Source: Syncephalastrum monosporum B8922 (Eukaryota; Mucoromycota; Mucoromycetes; Mucorales; Syncephalastraceae). From it: 64,000 bases of DNA. The first letter of the stretch is position 1. The number at the start of each line of letters is the position of its first letter. A program made the translations under genes and the position numbers. The stretch lies in assembly GCA_000697355.1 (NCBI GenBank), contig JNEN01000923.1, positions 1-64,000 on the forward strand. Reading direction: 5' to 3'. Under the pieces are notes generated by a model. It was not told the origin of the DNA. It was given only the letters and a program-made list of their open reading frames with translations, and did no database searches. Shown piece by piece: positions 1 through 13,940 of the stretch.

Positions 1-3
1 ATT

Positions 4-30
4 CCCCCCCAAAAAAAAAAAAAAAAAAAA
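4..30. repeat. C7/A20 homopolymer tracts at the window edge
   Basis: A run of seven C is followed by twenty A. It is low-complexity sequence with no coding sign. The rest of positions 31-455 holds no recognisable gene apart from the TATA element listed separately. Confidence 0.9.
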
Positions 31-241
31 GAATAGAGCATAAATGAGCCTAGATAATCCAGAATGCAGTGGAGATAAGGCTGTGTCGCGTATCCCCGAC
101 GATCGAATAGAATCCGTCCACGCATTGAGCCCATCGGGTATCCCGGATCTCATCCGCGCTGTCTTTGTACTTTAGCATCTCAGACTGATATTATGTGATC
201 CTGGGACCCATACATTGATCATCACATGACAGCCTAGCATG

Positions 242-249
242 TATATAAA
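242..249 (+). promoter_or_regulatory. TATA-like element
   Basis: The string TATATAAAG sits about 210 bases before the ATG of the small candidate gene at 456. It is a plausible core promoter for a plus-strand transcript with a long leader. This is sequence match only. Confidence 0.35.
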
Positions 250-455
250 GCATGCTGCGTCATATTCCACCATCGTGATATGCACTTTCTCTGATTGTGA
301 CCCTTCATTAAGAACCCTTAAGTGTTCTTTTTCGTCATTCTAAACATCCACCAGCGCCGCGGTTCGGTTAACGAAAATCAGAACGACCGACCCCGGGAAA
401 AGAAGAGCTCGGAGTATCCACGAGCATAGTTTCATCACGCCTTCCATCTAGAACG

Positions 456-868
456 ATGCCTCTCTTCAATATGTACCAGCTTATGGGTACGTTATCTTTG
501 TTGAAAGGTCATACTTCCTCATCTAGAGAGGTGTCTCGTAATTGCTTTATGGGAAATGCCTTACTGCAGTTTTGGGTTTATTTGAAAGCATTTTAATTTT
601 TGTGAGCGCGCTTGACACTGAACGCCAGATGATGCCATTTCCAAACTCACATGACTCCTTTCCAATGTATGTAATTTTACGCCTACCCTCAGGTGGACAC
701 GATGAATTTCAAGAGGCATTATATAGATGGGTATAGCACTTCATACCGTCAGTCTATATGGGTAACCTTCTGTAGCAGATGGATTCGATCGAGAAGCCAT
801 GGAAAATTCGATTCAAAGGAGCGACATGTGTCATGAAAACGTATCAAAAGTGTGATTTCCGTTCATGA
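456..868 (+). CDS. Possible small spliced gene, unknown product
   Basis: I do not recognise this protein. A model with three exons (456-486, 570-730, 776-868) keeps one frame throughout and ends in TGA, giving about 94 residues. The introns (487-569 and 731-775) both start with GT and end with AG. The product would have a short hydrophobic stretch (LGLFESILIFVSAL) near residues 11-25, so it could be a small membrane-anchored protein. A TATA-like element lies upstream. The exons are short and the model rests only on splice signals, so it may be spurious. Confidence 0.28.
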
Positions 869-994
869 ATAAGCGCGATAAATATTTGGATAATGCGCAG
901 GGGTATGAGCAAAAAATAAGTACAAGGAAAAAAGCCCCTGCAAATATTTGATTTCCTACATCTTCTCTTTTATATCTGACAAAAGGAAAAAGAA

Positions 995-2542
995 ATGAAG
1001 AAGCATCGCGTATCCATCATAGGCTCAGGCAACTGGTATGTGGAAATCTCATCTATTTTCACTTGATGATTTATAATTGAGTTGGTGTGCAGGGGATCGG
1101 CGATCGCTCGCGTGGTAGGACAAAACGTGACAAAGCACCCGGACATGTTTGAAGAGTCTGTGCGCATGTGGGTGTTTGAAGAACAGATCGATGGTCGACC
1201 CTTGACAGAAATCATTAACGAGACACACGAAAATGTCAAGTAAGATTATGCCTTTCTCTCAAAAAGATCTTTTGAAGCATTAACATGGGCGTAGATATCT
1301 TCCCGGTATAAAGCTGCCACAGAATGTAAAGGCTATACCAGATTTACGCGCTGCTGCTCAAGACACAGACGTTCTGGTATTTGTACTGCCCCACCAGGTA
1401 ACGTAGACAGCGGCACGCAGCTTGCATGATTTTTAACCACGTTTCTCTATAGTTCGTGTACAAGACATGCGACCAGCTTCGCGGTGTCCTTTCCGCAGAC
1501 TGCAAGGGCATCTCATTGATCAAGGTAACATAACAAACAACAAACCATAAAAAGAAGAAAACAGTAACATCGCCACTTGTAGGGCCTTGACTTCCGTGAC
1601 AACAACATCCTGTTATTCTCTGATGAGATCTCCAAAATTCTGGGAATCCCTTGTGCTGCATTGAGTGGTGCTAATATTGCCACGGAAGTGGCGGAAGAGC
1701 AATGGGGCGAAACGACCATTGCCATGAAACACAAAGAGAAAGATGGCGAGCTTTTCCACAAGGTAATATCCAAGCATGAAACACTACCATCAATGAAAGC
1801 TCACGCAGTGTGCAGCTCTTCCAAACAAGTTATTTGAGTGTGGCCGTTATTGATGACTACACTGGCCTACAAATCTGCGGTGCTCTCAAGAACGTGATTG
1901 CCGTCGGTGCTGGTATTTGCGACGGTCTAAAGTATGTCAGATCTAAATGAAGGAGAAACCTGTATTCTAATAGCCATATGTTCTAGATGCGGTAACAACA
2001 CCAAATCAGCTCTTATTCGAGGCGGTTTGTTGGAGATGCGCAAGTTCGGCAAGACGTTCTTCGGCGGCGTGCATACAGTCACCTTCTTTGGCAAGTCAAA
2101 AAGAATGAAAACCGTTCATATACTAACATTTTTTCTGGCAGAGTCGTGTGGCGTCGCTGATCTTATAACTACTTGTTCGGGTGGACGAAATCGGAAGGCA
2201 GCAGAAGCATTTATTAACTCGGGCAAGGTAATTGGGTAAAGTCAGATGTATGTGCCTGGTGTTCATGCTTGTATGTTTATGCAGTCCATCGAAGAGGTGG
2301 AACGTGACGTGTTGAACGGGCAGAAGCTGCAGGGCACAACCACCGCACTGGAAGTGCATCACTTTTTGAAAGCACGCAACCAAACAGACGAGTATGTGTT
2401 CACGATTGATGATATGTGCGCACTAATGCGAGATGACTACCATAGATTTCCGTTGATGACTTCCGTGTACAAGGTTATTTACGAGAGGGCGGACCCTGAT
2501 ACTGTGATCCAATCACTGCACAATCTCGAAGTTGTAAAATAA
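995..2542 (+). CDS. GPD1: NAD-dependent glycerol-3-phosphate dehydrogenase
   Basis: This enzyme reduces dihydroxyacetone phosphate to glycerol 3-phosphate with NADH. It feeds glycerol (osmolyte) and glycerolipid synthesis and acts in the cytosol or peroxisome. Nine exons are visible: 995-1035, 1093-1239, 1295-1397, 1453-1524, 1583-1762, 1816-1931, 1987-2090, 2142-2227 and 2285-2542. The start encodes [19 protein letters not shown], the Rossmann dinucleotide loop. The family signature [12 protein letters not shown] with catalytic Lys follows near residue 200, then [13 protein letters not shown] and [12 protein letters not shown]. The intron 2091-2141 begins with GC instead of GT; the spliced frame restores [11 protein letters not shown], which is what the family has. 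No targeting extension is seen. Confidence 0.95.
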
Positions 2543-2604
2543 AATCTGTACATATGAAATAAAAGCTGTCATTTCCTCTCTCTTATCGCTCACCACGGGG
2601 CCCG

Positions 2605-3641
2605 ATGGACGTAGACTATCCTGTGGACCTGGCTATCCTAGGCTCGTACTTTATATTCATTTTTGGCTTGGTGGGCCTACTAGGGCCGACGATCGGGCGT
2701 GCTGCCAGGGATTCGAAGCCAGGAACATGGACATTTCTCGTTTTGACTGCCGTGGCACTCGCGTCTACATGGACCTTCATGCTCAAGTACTTTGTGCACA
2801 GTTACCATGAGCACATGGGCGACGAAGATGCCAGTCTCAATTTGGTGTCGCAATGGCTTCATTCGGTATCGCTGTTTGTGGACGCATGGCGCACAGTGAG
2901 CGTAGGCGCGTGGCAGTGGCTGTGGAGTCATCAAATATGCACGTTTACTGTGGCGGTGTGGACCCCTTTCTTGGCCATTGAAGGTGACACAAGCACATTT
3001 TAGGCGCTTGCGTATTATTTACTGATTGAGTTAAATGCATTGCAGGTTACCGCCGTGGCATTCCGTATCTGTGGGCATACATGTTGTTGGGTCAAGTCGT
3101 GGCCATCTCGGTCGCTTCCGGCCTTTTCTTTGCCGTCCTGACGACGACCCAGACCAAGCGAAGCACCCAGGGCGCTCCGTTGTCCTTGCTGGCGTGCGTG
3201 CTGGTGGGTACGATTACGGTCGTCCTGTCACCCTTTGTGGCCGAGGATGCGTCGTTCATGTGGAACTTGCTGGCGATGCACGCCGTGCTACTCCCGCCCC
3301 TTCTGCCCCGTTCTGGACAGTCGCATCGCTTGCCTATTGCGGCCATCTATCTCCTGGCGGCGGGAGCCAACCTCGCTATCTACAGCCAGCAGTGGTTCAC
3401 GTGTTTATTCACCACCGATGCGTGGTCCTTGCTTTCAACCTTCATTGCTCATCCGGCCCAAGGAAGCATCAGCTCGGACGTAGCGTGCGTTCAGATCCTA
3501 TGTGTGGCCTGGATGGTGCAACAACGGAGCAAAGAGGGTTGGGTCCTGGCGTTACTGACACCTTTTCTCTCCGCGTCCGTCACCTTCCCTGTGTATCAAG
3601 CCTTGGTGGAACTCGCACAAGAACACATGAAGTCGAAATAA
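2605..3641 (+). CDS. Multi-pass membrane protein of unknown function
   Basis: The family is not recognised. Two exons (2605-2983 and 3046-3641) joined across a GT-AG intron give about 324 residues. The protein is dominated by roughly seven to eight hydrophobic helices, for example near residues 10-32, 40-60, 135-155, 175-195 and 225-245. There is no cleavable signal peptide, and a short hydrophilic C-terminus ends in HMKSK. It starts 62 bases after GPD1 on the same strand and converges with the Mgr3-like gene, leaving only 82 bases between the stop codons. A role in transport or lipid handling is possible but nothing in the sequence proves it. Confidence 0.75.
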
Positions 3642-3723
3642 CCAATGTGGAAGGCTCTATTGATTCCCAATACATGGTGGCATCTCTATGTCTATATACA
3701 TACTTATTATATCCCATCCCCAT

Positions 3724-4980
3724 CTATTCCTCGTTCTGACTCGCAATACGTTTGAGGGCCTGGTCGGCTTCTTGAGCAACTTCCATCAGCTTATGATCCC
3801 GTGCATGGCGCTTGGCTTTTTCATAGCATACAGCAGCGCCAATACGGTCGTTCGTTTGCTAAATAAAATAGATACATATATCAGTTTGACCCGCTCTGCC
3901 AACTGGGATACGACTTACTTCGAGGATCATGCCCATATTGAAGAGCAGGATACCACAGGTCTCGTCGCAGATCTCGCCGTCCTTGTTCAGCTTGCGCGTG
4001 TTGGGGTTCTGAGCGAGATCGATGCCTTTCTGGGCCCACTGCTTGGCATCCTCGAACCGGTTCACGGATGTGAAAGCCTCGGCCAGGTTATTCATGAGCA
4101 CCGTCGCATGGCAGGTTTTGTGGACGTCCGCCAAGGTGAGAGCGCGCATGTAGAGGGGGATGGCGTACGTGGGGCGGTGTCGGGACGCATAGAAAGTAGC
4201 GAGTGCCTCGAGAGAAGCACCGAGCTCGGTCTCGGTCAGCCACGCAGGCATATGTTCCTTGTTGAACAGCATTTTATCGTCGTCGCCATAAGGCGAGGTG
4301 GGCTTGGACGAGACGCGGAGAAGATGCTCGACGGACCAGGTATACCACCGTTCTGCCTCCTCGTCGCGCTTGAGACCGGCGCATACATCACCCAGCTTCT
4401 GTGCGATACCAGTTGCTTTCTTTTGGGTGATCTCAGGCAGAGCGGCCATGTCCTCCACGCTCGGAAGATCGCCCTGACTGCTCGTGACGTGCTCAAAGGC
4501 TTGGACAAGTGCCTGGCGCGCCTCCGGCAGACGGCCCATGGTCTCGAGCAAAGCCCCGACTTGGATCATGATGCCCGTCAGCGGGGCCCCGTTCCGTTCG
4601 AGCTCGGGCGAGGCCAGAGCCAGGTCGAGGGCTTCACGGAGGTACTTGAGTGCCAGTTTGTGGTCGTGCTTGTTTTGGTAGTAGAGGCCCTTGCGCAGCG
4701 CCTGTCGCACATTGGCCGGGTACTTTTGGACATCGGACGTAAAGTACTCGTACAGACCGACGCCCAAACAGGTCAGACCCGCACCCACCAGGACTGTGAC
4801 CATCGGTGGAATCCGCAGAGGTCGTTTGGGTGCATCTTTTGCTGTCGCATAGAAACGCCGCCCGGCCATGCCGTTCAGAACCGGAAGCCGTGGTTTGATT
4901 GCGATTCGAACAGGATTGACCTGCGCCGCGGTGGTGAGGGCGCGAAAAGGAGTCGCTGTTGGTCGAAGTCGAAAAGCCAT
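3724..4980 (-). CDS. MGR3: Mgr3-like mitochondrial TPR protein
   Basis: Yeast Mgr3 is an adaptor of the i-AAA protease in the mitochondrial inner membrane that helps deliver unfolded substrates. Here exon 4980-3919 and exon 3858-3724 give about 398 residues. The N-terminus is rich in Arg/Ala and lacks acids, as expected for a mitochondrial presequence. A single hydrophobic helix (VTVLVGAGLTCLGVGLYEYF) follows around residues 60-80, then several TPR-like helix pairs such as ALKYLREALDLAL and YAIPLYMRALTLADV. The frame is open upstream to 5151, but the ATG at 4980 gives the clean presequence. Assignment to Mgr3 rests on architecture (presequence, one membrane helix, TPRs) and is likely, not certain. 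Confidence 0.75.
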
Positions 4981-5307
4981 GACTGAAGAGACCCGCGAGC
5001 GTTTCTGACAGCCGAGTCTGCGCTTGGGTTGGCTTGCTTTGTTTTTAATGAAACTCAGACAAGCGCGACGCGACCTAAACGTCATACCCGGCGTTCCTAT
5101 CACCAACAGGAGGCCACCGTCCACCGTCTTTGGTTGCCTTGGTGAATGCATCCATTACCTACTCGAGCACAGTGCAGAAGAGCTCGCATAGCAACATCGA
5201 GTGAATACGACAGCATATACATCATCATCCTCCTGTCGAACATAACCTCTCCTTGTTTCTAATATGTACATCTTCCAAATACAACAGACTCTATTTACGT
5301 TTATATA
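4981..5307. other. Gap between Mgr3-like and MsrB genes
   Basis: This is the upstream region of the Mgr3-like gene and the 3' side of the MsrB gene, both on the minus strand. The first part (to 5151) stays open in the Mgr3 frame and could be an in-frame 5' leader. No other gene is seen. Confidence 0.6.
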
Positions 5308-5890
5308 TTATTTGTCATGGAAGCGCATACTCACGCCATTGACGCAGTGGCGCTCATCGGTGGGCGTATTGAAGCCCTCTCCCTGGAAAACGTGGCCCAA
5401 GTGACCACCGCACTTGGCGCAGCAAATCTCGATACGTTTCATACCGAGCGTATTGTCCTCATGACGCACCACCGCGCCTATCATGTATCATGATTAACCT
5501 AGCGTCAGTACAGCAGCTGGACCCGTGTCATCTCTCTCATTCACCTGGAATGGCATCAAAGACTGTCGTGGGTTGTGTTAGTCCCGGGGTATTTCCGCCT
5601 AGAGTTGTAAACGCTTACATGCAGGCCAGCCACAGCCGCTGTTAAACTTCGTATCGGATGTATAGAGCGGCGCATCGCATCCAGCACAATGATAGACACC
5701 TTTTTCATAGTGCTTGTTATAAGCGCTTGTCCCAGGCGCTTCAGTGCCTACAACAGAGAAGCTCGTGCGTCAACCGGCAGGAAGCAAAAGAGGGCAGAAG
5801 CAAGTTCGTTTATTTACCTTTTTGGCGGAGAACTCGGAATTGCTCGGGCGTGAGGACGGCACGCCACTCGGATTCGGATTTGTTACTCAT
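5308..5890 (-). CDS. Peptide methionine-(R)-S-oxide reductase, MsrB type
   Basis: MsrB reduces the R form of methionine sulfoxide in proteins and so repairs oxidative damage. The gene runs from the ATG at 5890 (MSNKSESEW) through three or four short introns to the TAA at 5308. Family marks are WRAVLTPEQFRVLRQKGTE, then CAGCDAPLY and CAKCGGHLGHVF (the two CxxC zinc pairs), SGCGWPA, and the terminal RHCVNGVSMRF with the catalytic Cys. Length is near the usual 130-140 residues. No presequence or signal peptide is present from this start, so a cytosolic enzyme is expected. Confidence 0.92.
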
Positions 5891-6511
5891 TCTTAAAGGT
5901 GTTGTGTGTAATCGCTGTACGATGCGTGGAGAAAAGTACAAGAGAGGTCGTCGCAAGAGAAGAATGTGGCGAGAAAGCATAACGAGTATAGGGTATAAAA
6001 ACTCAGCCCAAAAAAGCCCAATTCTTCGCTTCGTATGACGGTATTGCCACATTCAGCGAGTTTTAATGACATATCGCGCGTGGTACAATCACTTCTATAC
6101 AGCATGCACGTATTGTATCGTATATCGCACATTGGCGCTCATTCATGTAAGACCACCAAAAGCAAAGTCGACGGAGACGATGGACACTGACCTATACATC
6201 CAAGCCGTGGATTTCCTCTGTTGCTGCACCTGCATATCGGGCGTATAGACAATATAGGATACCACGCGCAGCATACATGAATGTGCTGTACTATGAGCAA
6301 GGTAACCGCCAGAACAACGCATGAGAACCAAATTAAAGCCATTATCAGAAAATAAATGGGAAGTCAAAATAGAAAACTTTGTTATTTTGGAATGACAGAC
6401 AAGTGCAAAAAGGGAGACGAGGGAGGGTTTCATTGTCGTATGGTGTGAGTGGTTGGGGTGGGTAAAAAGAGGAAAAGAGGACGGAGGAAAGGGATGAAGG
6501 TTGGATGTTAT
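5891..6511. other. Intergenic region without a recognised gene
   Basis: Only short open frames without family features occur here. The region is upstream of MsrB and holds the 3' end of the GFA1 transcript, both on the minus strand. Confidence 0.6.
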
Positions 6512-9117
<2,606 letters not shown>

Positions 9118-10430
9118 GGTTCAGTAGAGGGGCCGATGAAAAGAGAGAGCAAAGGGAGACGAGATAACCTCGAATCAAGCTGCCTTTTTAAAATGCTTGG
9201 AAAGACGGGGGCGGAGTTGCCTTGACCCCCTCAAGAGATCATAAATTTAGAAACAAAAGCCTGTTCCGCGGGACGTAGCAAACATTCCCTCTCCGCGGGA
9301 CGCTCTAGTATTTTATTATCAATCCCTATCAAACCATCTCTGTCCTTAACATTGAGCCTGTTTTCTTTGCATTTTCTTGTATTTGTCTTTTTATGTCTTC
9401 TTATCATATCTATCGCAGCGATATACAAAGCTGCCTCCTTGTATTTTCCTGTTTCGGTATATTTTGTGGTATTTATCACTCTTTAGATCCATTGTTTGTT
9501 TATTATTATTACGCCATGGATTGGAGCGTTGGCATTCGAACCGAGACGTGGTGGTGACACAAGAGTGAATCCAATTTGGGGCGTGGCCAATGCCTCTCTC
9601 TCTCTTTTTCCTTTGTACGGCTTTACCTTCCGCTCATGCCTTAGAGTCAATGTAGTCTCGTGGAAATAGAACTGTGCCTGTCATTTGCTGCATATATTGA
9701 TTGGTATCTATATTTCTCTTTTCTTTTCTTTTTTTTTTTCGCACGATCCACTGGATGCATTGATGTGTATACAAATAAGATCATTAGGTCGAGCAGAGTT
9801 CTTATGCTGAAGCAGTCCCCCAATCGTAGGCTAAATAGCATGCAGTGATAAATAAACCAGTAAAGCCGCCGCATGCATAGCCGCCTCTCATTGGCAGAAA
9901 AATAAAAGGGTGGAGCAGAAAAATACTTATGTGATTGTATATGCGTGTGTGTATGAGTGTGTGTGTGTGTGTGTGTATGTACACACAGTAGCAGATGGAA
10001 TAGGACGTGTCTTAGCAGGCGCCCAGAAATAAAAAAAGACATATACAGCACAGAAAAAGCATTTGCCACATCCACAAAGGTACGAGCACGTGAATCGCCC
10101 ACGAGGCAGGTGGGCCATGGCTCGGCCATTTGTGATCGATCCTATAATTATACCGCAATGTGTTATCGATCGATTGAAGGAGCGCACGCGTGCTGATCTA
10201 GACACGCATATGGATCTCAGGACGAACGTGAACACGTCGTAGAAACGCGTGGGTCGAAGGCGTCCTGTGGAGGAAGTCCATGTGTCTATTTTTTTCTCAT
10301 ACTTTTACGCGCTCTATAGTGTCAAACCTTAATGGAAGGAGGTAGGAAAGTCCGCGAGAGAGAACAGTTTAGGGACAAAAAGTTTTCTCTCATCTCCCCG
10401 CAGACACACACAGAGAGAGAGACGACGACA
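9118..10430. other. 1.3 kb divergent promoter region, no gene seen
   Basis: This is the spacer between the divergent GFA1 and IML2-like genes. It contains A/T runs, a GT microsatellite (listed separately), and one ACGCGT near 10245. A tRNA-like T-loop string near 9530 does not pair. I see no coding exon. Confidence 0.65.
9943..9986. repeat. (GT)n microsatellite
   Basis: Imperfect GT repeats, interrupted by AT and GA, run for about 40 bases and end in a short ACACAC. It is a simple-sequence repeat in the GFA1/IML2 spacer. Confidence 0.9.
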
Positions 10431-13400
10431 ATGGCTGAACACAACACGGACACGGACCATCTCGCCGAGCAGGTCGACCAACTCAAAGTATCCAGCGAGG
10501 CGGACCAGGCCAACCCATCATCCAGCTCAGCCCCTTCCGCACGCGACATTGCCGACGATGTTTCGACCGCGAGTGAGAGCAGCGAAGAGGACAACCAAGA
10601 CACTCTGCCCCGCCAGGAACTCGAGATGGTCATCTCTGCGCTGCAGACGTCGGTCAAGACCAGCGCCACGCCCGCCGCAAGAGAGGAGACAAAGCAAGAA
10701 CACGGTGCGGACGAACTGCACAGCGGCGACGACCACGACGAAAACGAGAACGACGAGGAAGACCTGCGGTCCGACGCCGGCCGCTCCGATATCGATGAAA
10801 CCTCGCCACGCACCTCAGCCGCCAACGAGCCTTACAACCCGCCCACAGGCCCAGATGACATTGTCCCGCCTACGCCAGGCACGCCACCGCCCCGCAACAC
10901 CACCTACGAGGCACCTGAGCGCCTGAGCGACGATATCGCCGATGCCGACTCGTTCAGCGCCAACCTCATCGCCCTGCATGGCATCGACCTCAAGGAAATC
11001 AAGGCAAATCCCCTCACGCCCCGCGAACAGGAAAAAGCAGGTACGTTGGCATTCTGCGTGTTCTCCAAGTCGTCTCCAGGCACGACAGTTGATACGTTTC
11101 CTAGACGAACCGGTGCTACGCGCCGTGCGCCACTTGTTCAACAATCGCTTCATGAAGGCAAAACGGCTCTTTGAACGCGAGGCAAAGACGTAAGTACTGG
11201 AAAGGGGTGACGGTGGTGTAACTCATGCATGAACATAATCCACACACAGCGATCCCCTGCATGCTCTTGGACTCGGTTCGATGGCGTTCCTGAAAGGTAG
11301 GACCCCATTCCCCTTTTCCAACCGCGAACGCGAAACGTGCGCTAACTTTAAAGTAAAAATAACTCATAGCTGTCATGGTAAAAGACAAAAAAGAACAGAA
11401 CCAAACACCCGTCTTGGTGCCTTTCCATCACCTGACCCCTCCTTGTTTAGACGGCCAATGATGTCGCGACGGACAATGCTATCAAAGTCCTAATGATGAC
11501 CTACAGCCTTGCCACAGCCCAGATTGACGCGGCCACCAAGAAGAATGTGGGTGACTCGGTCGTGCAGTACTTTGCGTCCCATTACAACTACATCAAATAT
11601 TCGCGCGGCTCAGCCGGTCTGCCCGCAAGCCCGAAACCCGCGACGAAGAAGACAATCAATCAGAAGAAGGTGTCGTTCGTGCCGAACGGTATATTGCGTG
11701 CCCACGTCGCCAAGGCCGAGGCCTGTCTCCAAACCGCCATCTTGCAGCTCTTGCAGGAGAACGTCGTGAGCTACATCAAGTGCGGTCTCAATCTGCGCCG
11801 GGCCTACACGAGCTACAGCTTGGTCTGGCAGGAATACAAGCGGATGGGCCAAAATTATCATGACTTTATTGATCAAGACACCGTGTCCGGTATCCAGTTC
11901 GGGTAAGTGATGGAAAAATACGAAACGTCTGCCTCTTTATTCTCTCATATGAACCACTGATACGTGGGATAGTATTGGTACCGTCCACCTGGTGCTGTCC
12001 TCCCTGCCGCAAAAGATCCTGCGTGTCGTGTCTGCCTTTGGATGGAAGGCCGACAAGCACCTTGGGTTTGCCCTGCTCAAGCTTTGTCTGGAAGAGCGCC
12101 GCATCCGCTCGCCCATGGCTTCGCTGATGCTCTTGGCATACTACACTGTGCTGACCTCGCTCTGCCCGCAGATCTTGGCAAATGAGTACACGCAGCCTGC
12201 AATTGAGGTAAACGAAACTTGATCGGCCATTTGTACATATTTTATCCTTATCTTACCGTCCTCACCCAACCCCCATCAGACACTCCTGGATGCGCAACGC
12301 ACCTACCCCAACTCGGCTTTCTTCTTATACTTTGCAGGCCGCACCTCGCGCCTGGCCCGCAATCTCAGCCTCTCCACCCAGTCGTTCCTGTATGCCATTG
12401 AAATCAGCAAGAACGAATGGGCCGAGGTCGAGGTGCTGCATCTGAGCAGCTACGAGATTGCATTCAATCACATGATGCAGCACACCTGGGACGAGGCGGC
12501 ACGGATATTCGACATGCTGTACAAGGAAAAATACTGGTCGCCTGCCATCTTCCGGTACCTGCACGGTGCTTGCCTGGACATGCTCGGCCAGCGGACCGAT
12601 GCCATCCTGGCCTTTGCCGAGGTGCCCAAGTTGACGGGTAGCAAGACGACGAGCACGGCCATGATGGAGCAGTATGTAGTGCGGAAGGTCAAGGCACTCG
12701 AGGCCACGGGCTATCAAGACATGGACATGAGCCTATGTGCGCTTGAGTACCTGTTTGTCTTCAATGCCTTTGACTTTATGGACGAAGCGCTCTTGGATCA
12801 GAGCCTGGTCACGGTAGACGCTGCGCTGGATCGCATCATGCAGGCTGAACACATGGAATATGGTATTCGGACCCGGGAACTGTTACCTGAGACGCCCCCG
12901 CCCCAGTACCACGACCAGCGTGCGACGCTGCTCCTCATCAAGGCATCGCTGCTGAACGCCATGAACCGCCACCAAGATTCCATCATCCACTTGAACTGGA
13001 TTATCGACCACAAGGAAAAAATAACGGTGGACAAATGGGTCGTACCATTCGCTTTCTGGCAAGTCCGCACAACGAAAACAATGGGTATCGGCATAAGTGG
13101 GGTGAGCTGACATGCTTATTAGGGAGGCCGGTGTTACTTCATGGGGCCTGGACTACAAGACACGCGCACGATCATTTTGGGAGACCGCTCTGCGATACAC
13201 CAAATATGACTTTGAATATCGCTTAGCGTTGGTATGTCTGAGTTTCAGACGATGATTTTATGGTGTATTCACCCTTTTGTTTATTTCATCGTTGACGTCA
13301 GATGGTGAATCTTGCCCTGACGCGAAGTGACGAACTGGGGGTTCCCAAACCCGAACTCAAGAACAAAAAGCGGCCGGCACCGCCGTCCGCCTCGAGCAAA

Positions 13401-13544
13401 CTTTCGACGAGCAGCGGAATCGAGAGCACTCGCACCTCCGAATCGACGACTGCGAGTGGTTCAGCGTCCACCGCAGCAGCGACTGTGGCAGCCGCTGCCG
13501 CTGAGCCGCCTGCTCCGCGGTTAAATTGGAACCACGCTGCTTGA
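10431..13544 (+). CDS. IML2: Iml2/TTC39-family tetratricopeptide protein
   Basis: The Iml2/TTC39 family are outer mitochondrial membrane, cytosolic or nuclear TPR proteins; yeast Iml2 is linked to lipid droplets and inclusion clearance. The ATG at 10431 opens a Ser/Glu-rich disordered stretch of about 200 residues. The family domain then runs across at least seven exons. Key stretches are FLDEPVLRAVRHLFNNRF, DPLHALGLGSMAFL, FGWKADKHLGFALLKL, RTYPNSAFFLYFAGR, WSPAIFRYLHGACLDMLG and LLIKASLLNAMNRH, matching the alpha-helical TTC39 core. The C-terminus is Ser/Ala-rich low complexity and ends LNWNHAA. The long acidic N-terminal extension is more than yeast Iml2 has. Precise cellular role here is inferred only from the family. 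Confidence 0.88.
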
Positions 13545-13940
13545 TGAGCAGATTCCCCGATTCAGTTCAAGCCTCAAGATCTTAACCGATAAACACCAGA
13601 TTTTTTTTACCCCTCCCCCCCCCCCTTTTGTGCTTCGTGGGAAAACAGAAAAACAGGGACGCACAAAGGCTCAATATGCACCTATTTAATGGACTGTAAA
13701 CGTCATTCGTCGAGATTAAGTTATCTAAATCATTTAAATCGTTACCCGCAAAAAAAAGGGTGTCATATGTGTGTAAAAGAAGTTTATATATCGTTACATC
13801 AATTCGATTGAAAAATTTTAAAATACATAGGGAATACAATTGTGGTGAAGGGAACTATGCGTGATCAAATATAATATGTACACTATTGTCGCTCTACGAC
13901 AAAGACAATGATGACAATGATGGCAATGGGGGAATAGTGT
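13545..13940. other. Convergent 3' spacer with C-run
   Basis: AT-rich spacer between the convergent IML2-like and transporter genes. It contains T8 followed by a C-rich run near 13600-13625 and several A/T tracts likely used for 3' ends. No gene is seen. Confidence 0.6.

Noticed and set aside
3688..4986. A 432-codon open frame on the plus strand
   Set aside because: Antisense to the Mgr3-like gene, whose presequence, membrane helix and TPRs are convincing.
9520..9565. tRNA-like string with ATTCGAACC
   Set aside because: The flanking bases do not form a five-pair T-stem, and no acceptor or anticodon arm can be drawn.
9943..9986. Regular repeats considered as CRISPR or satellite
   Set aside because: They are dinucleotide runs without spacers, ordinary microsatellites in a eukaryotic genome.
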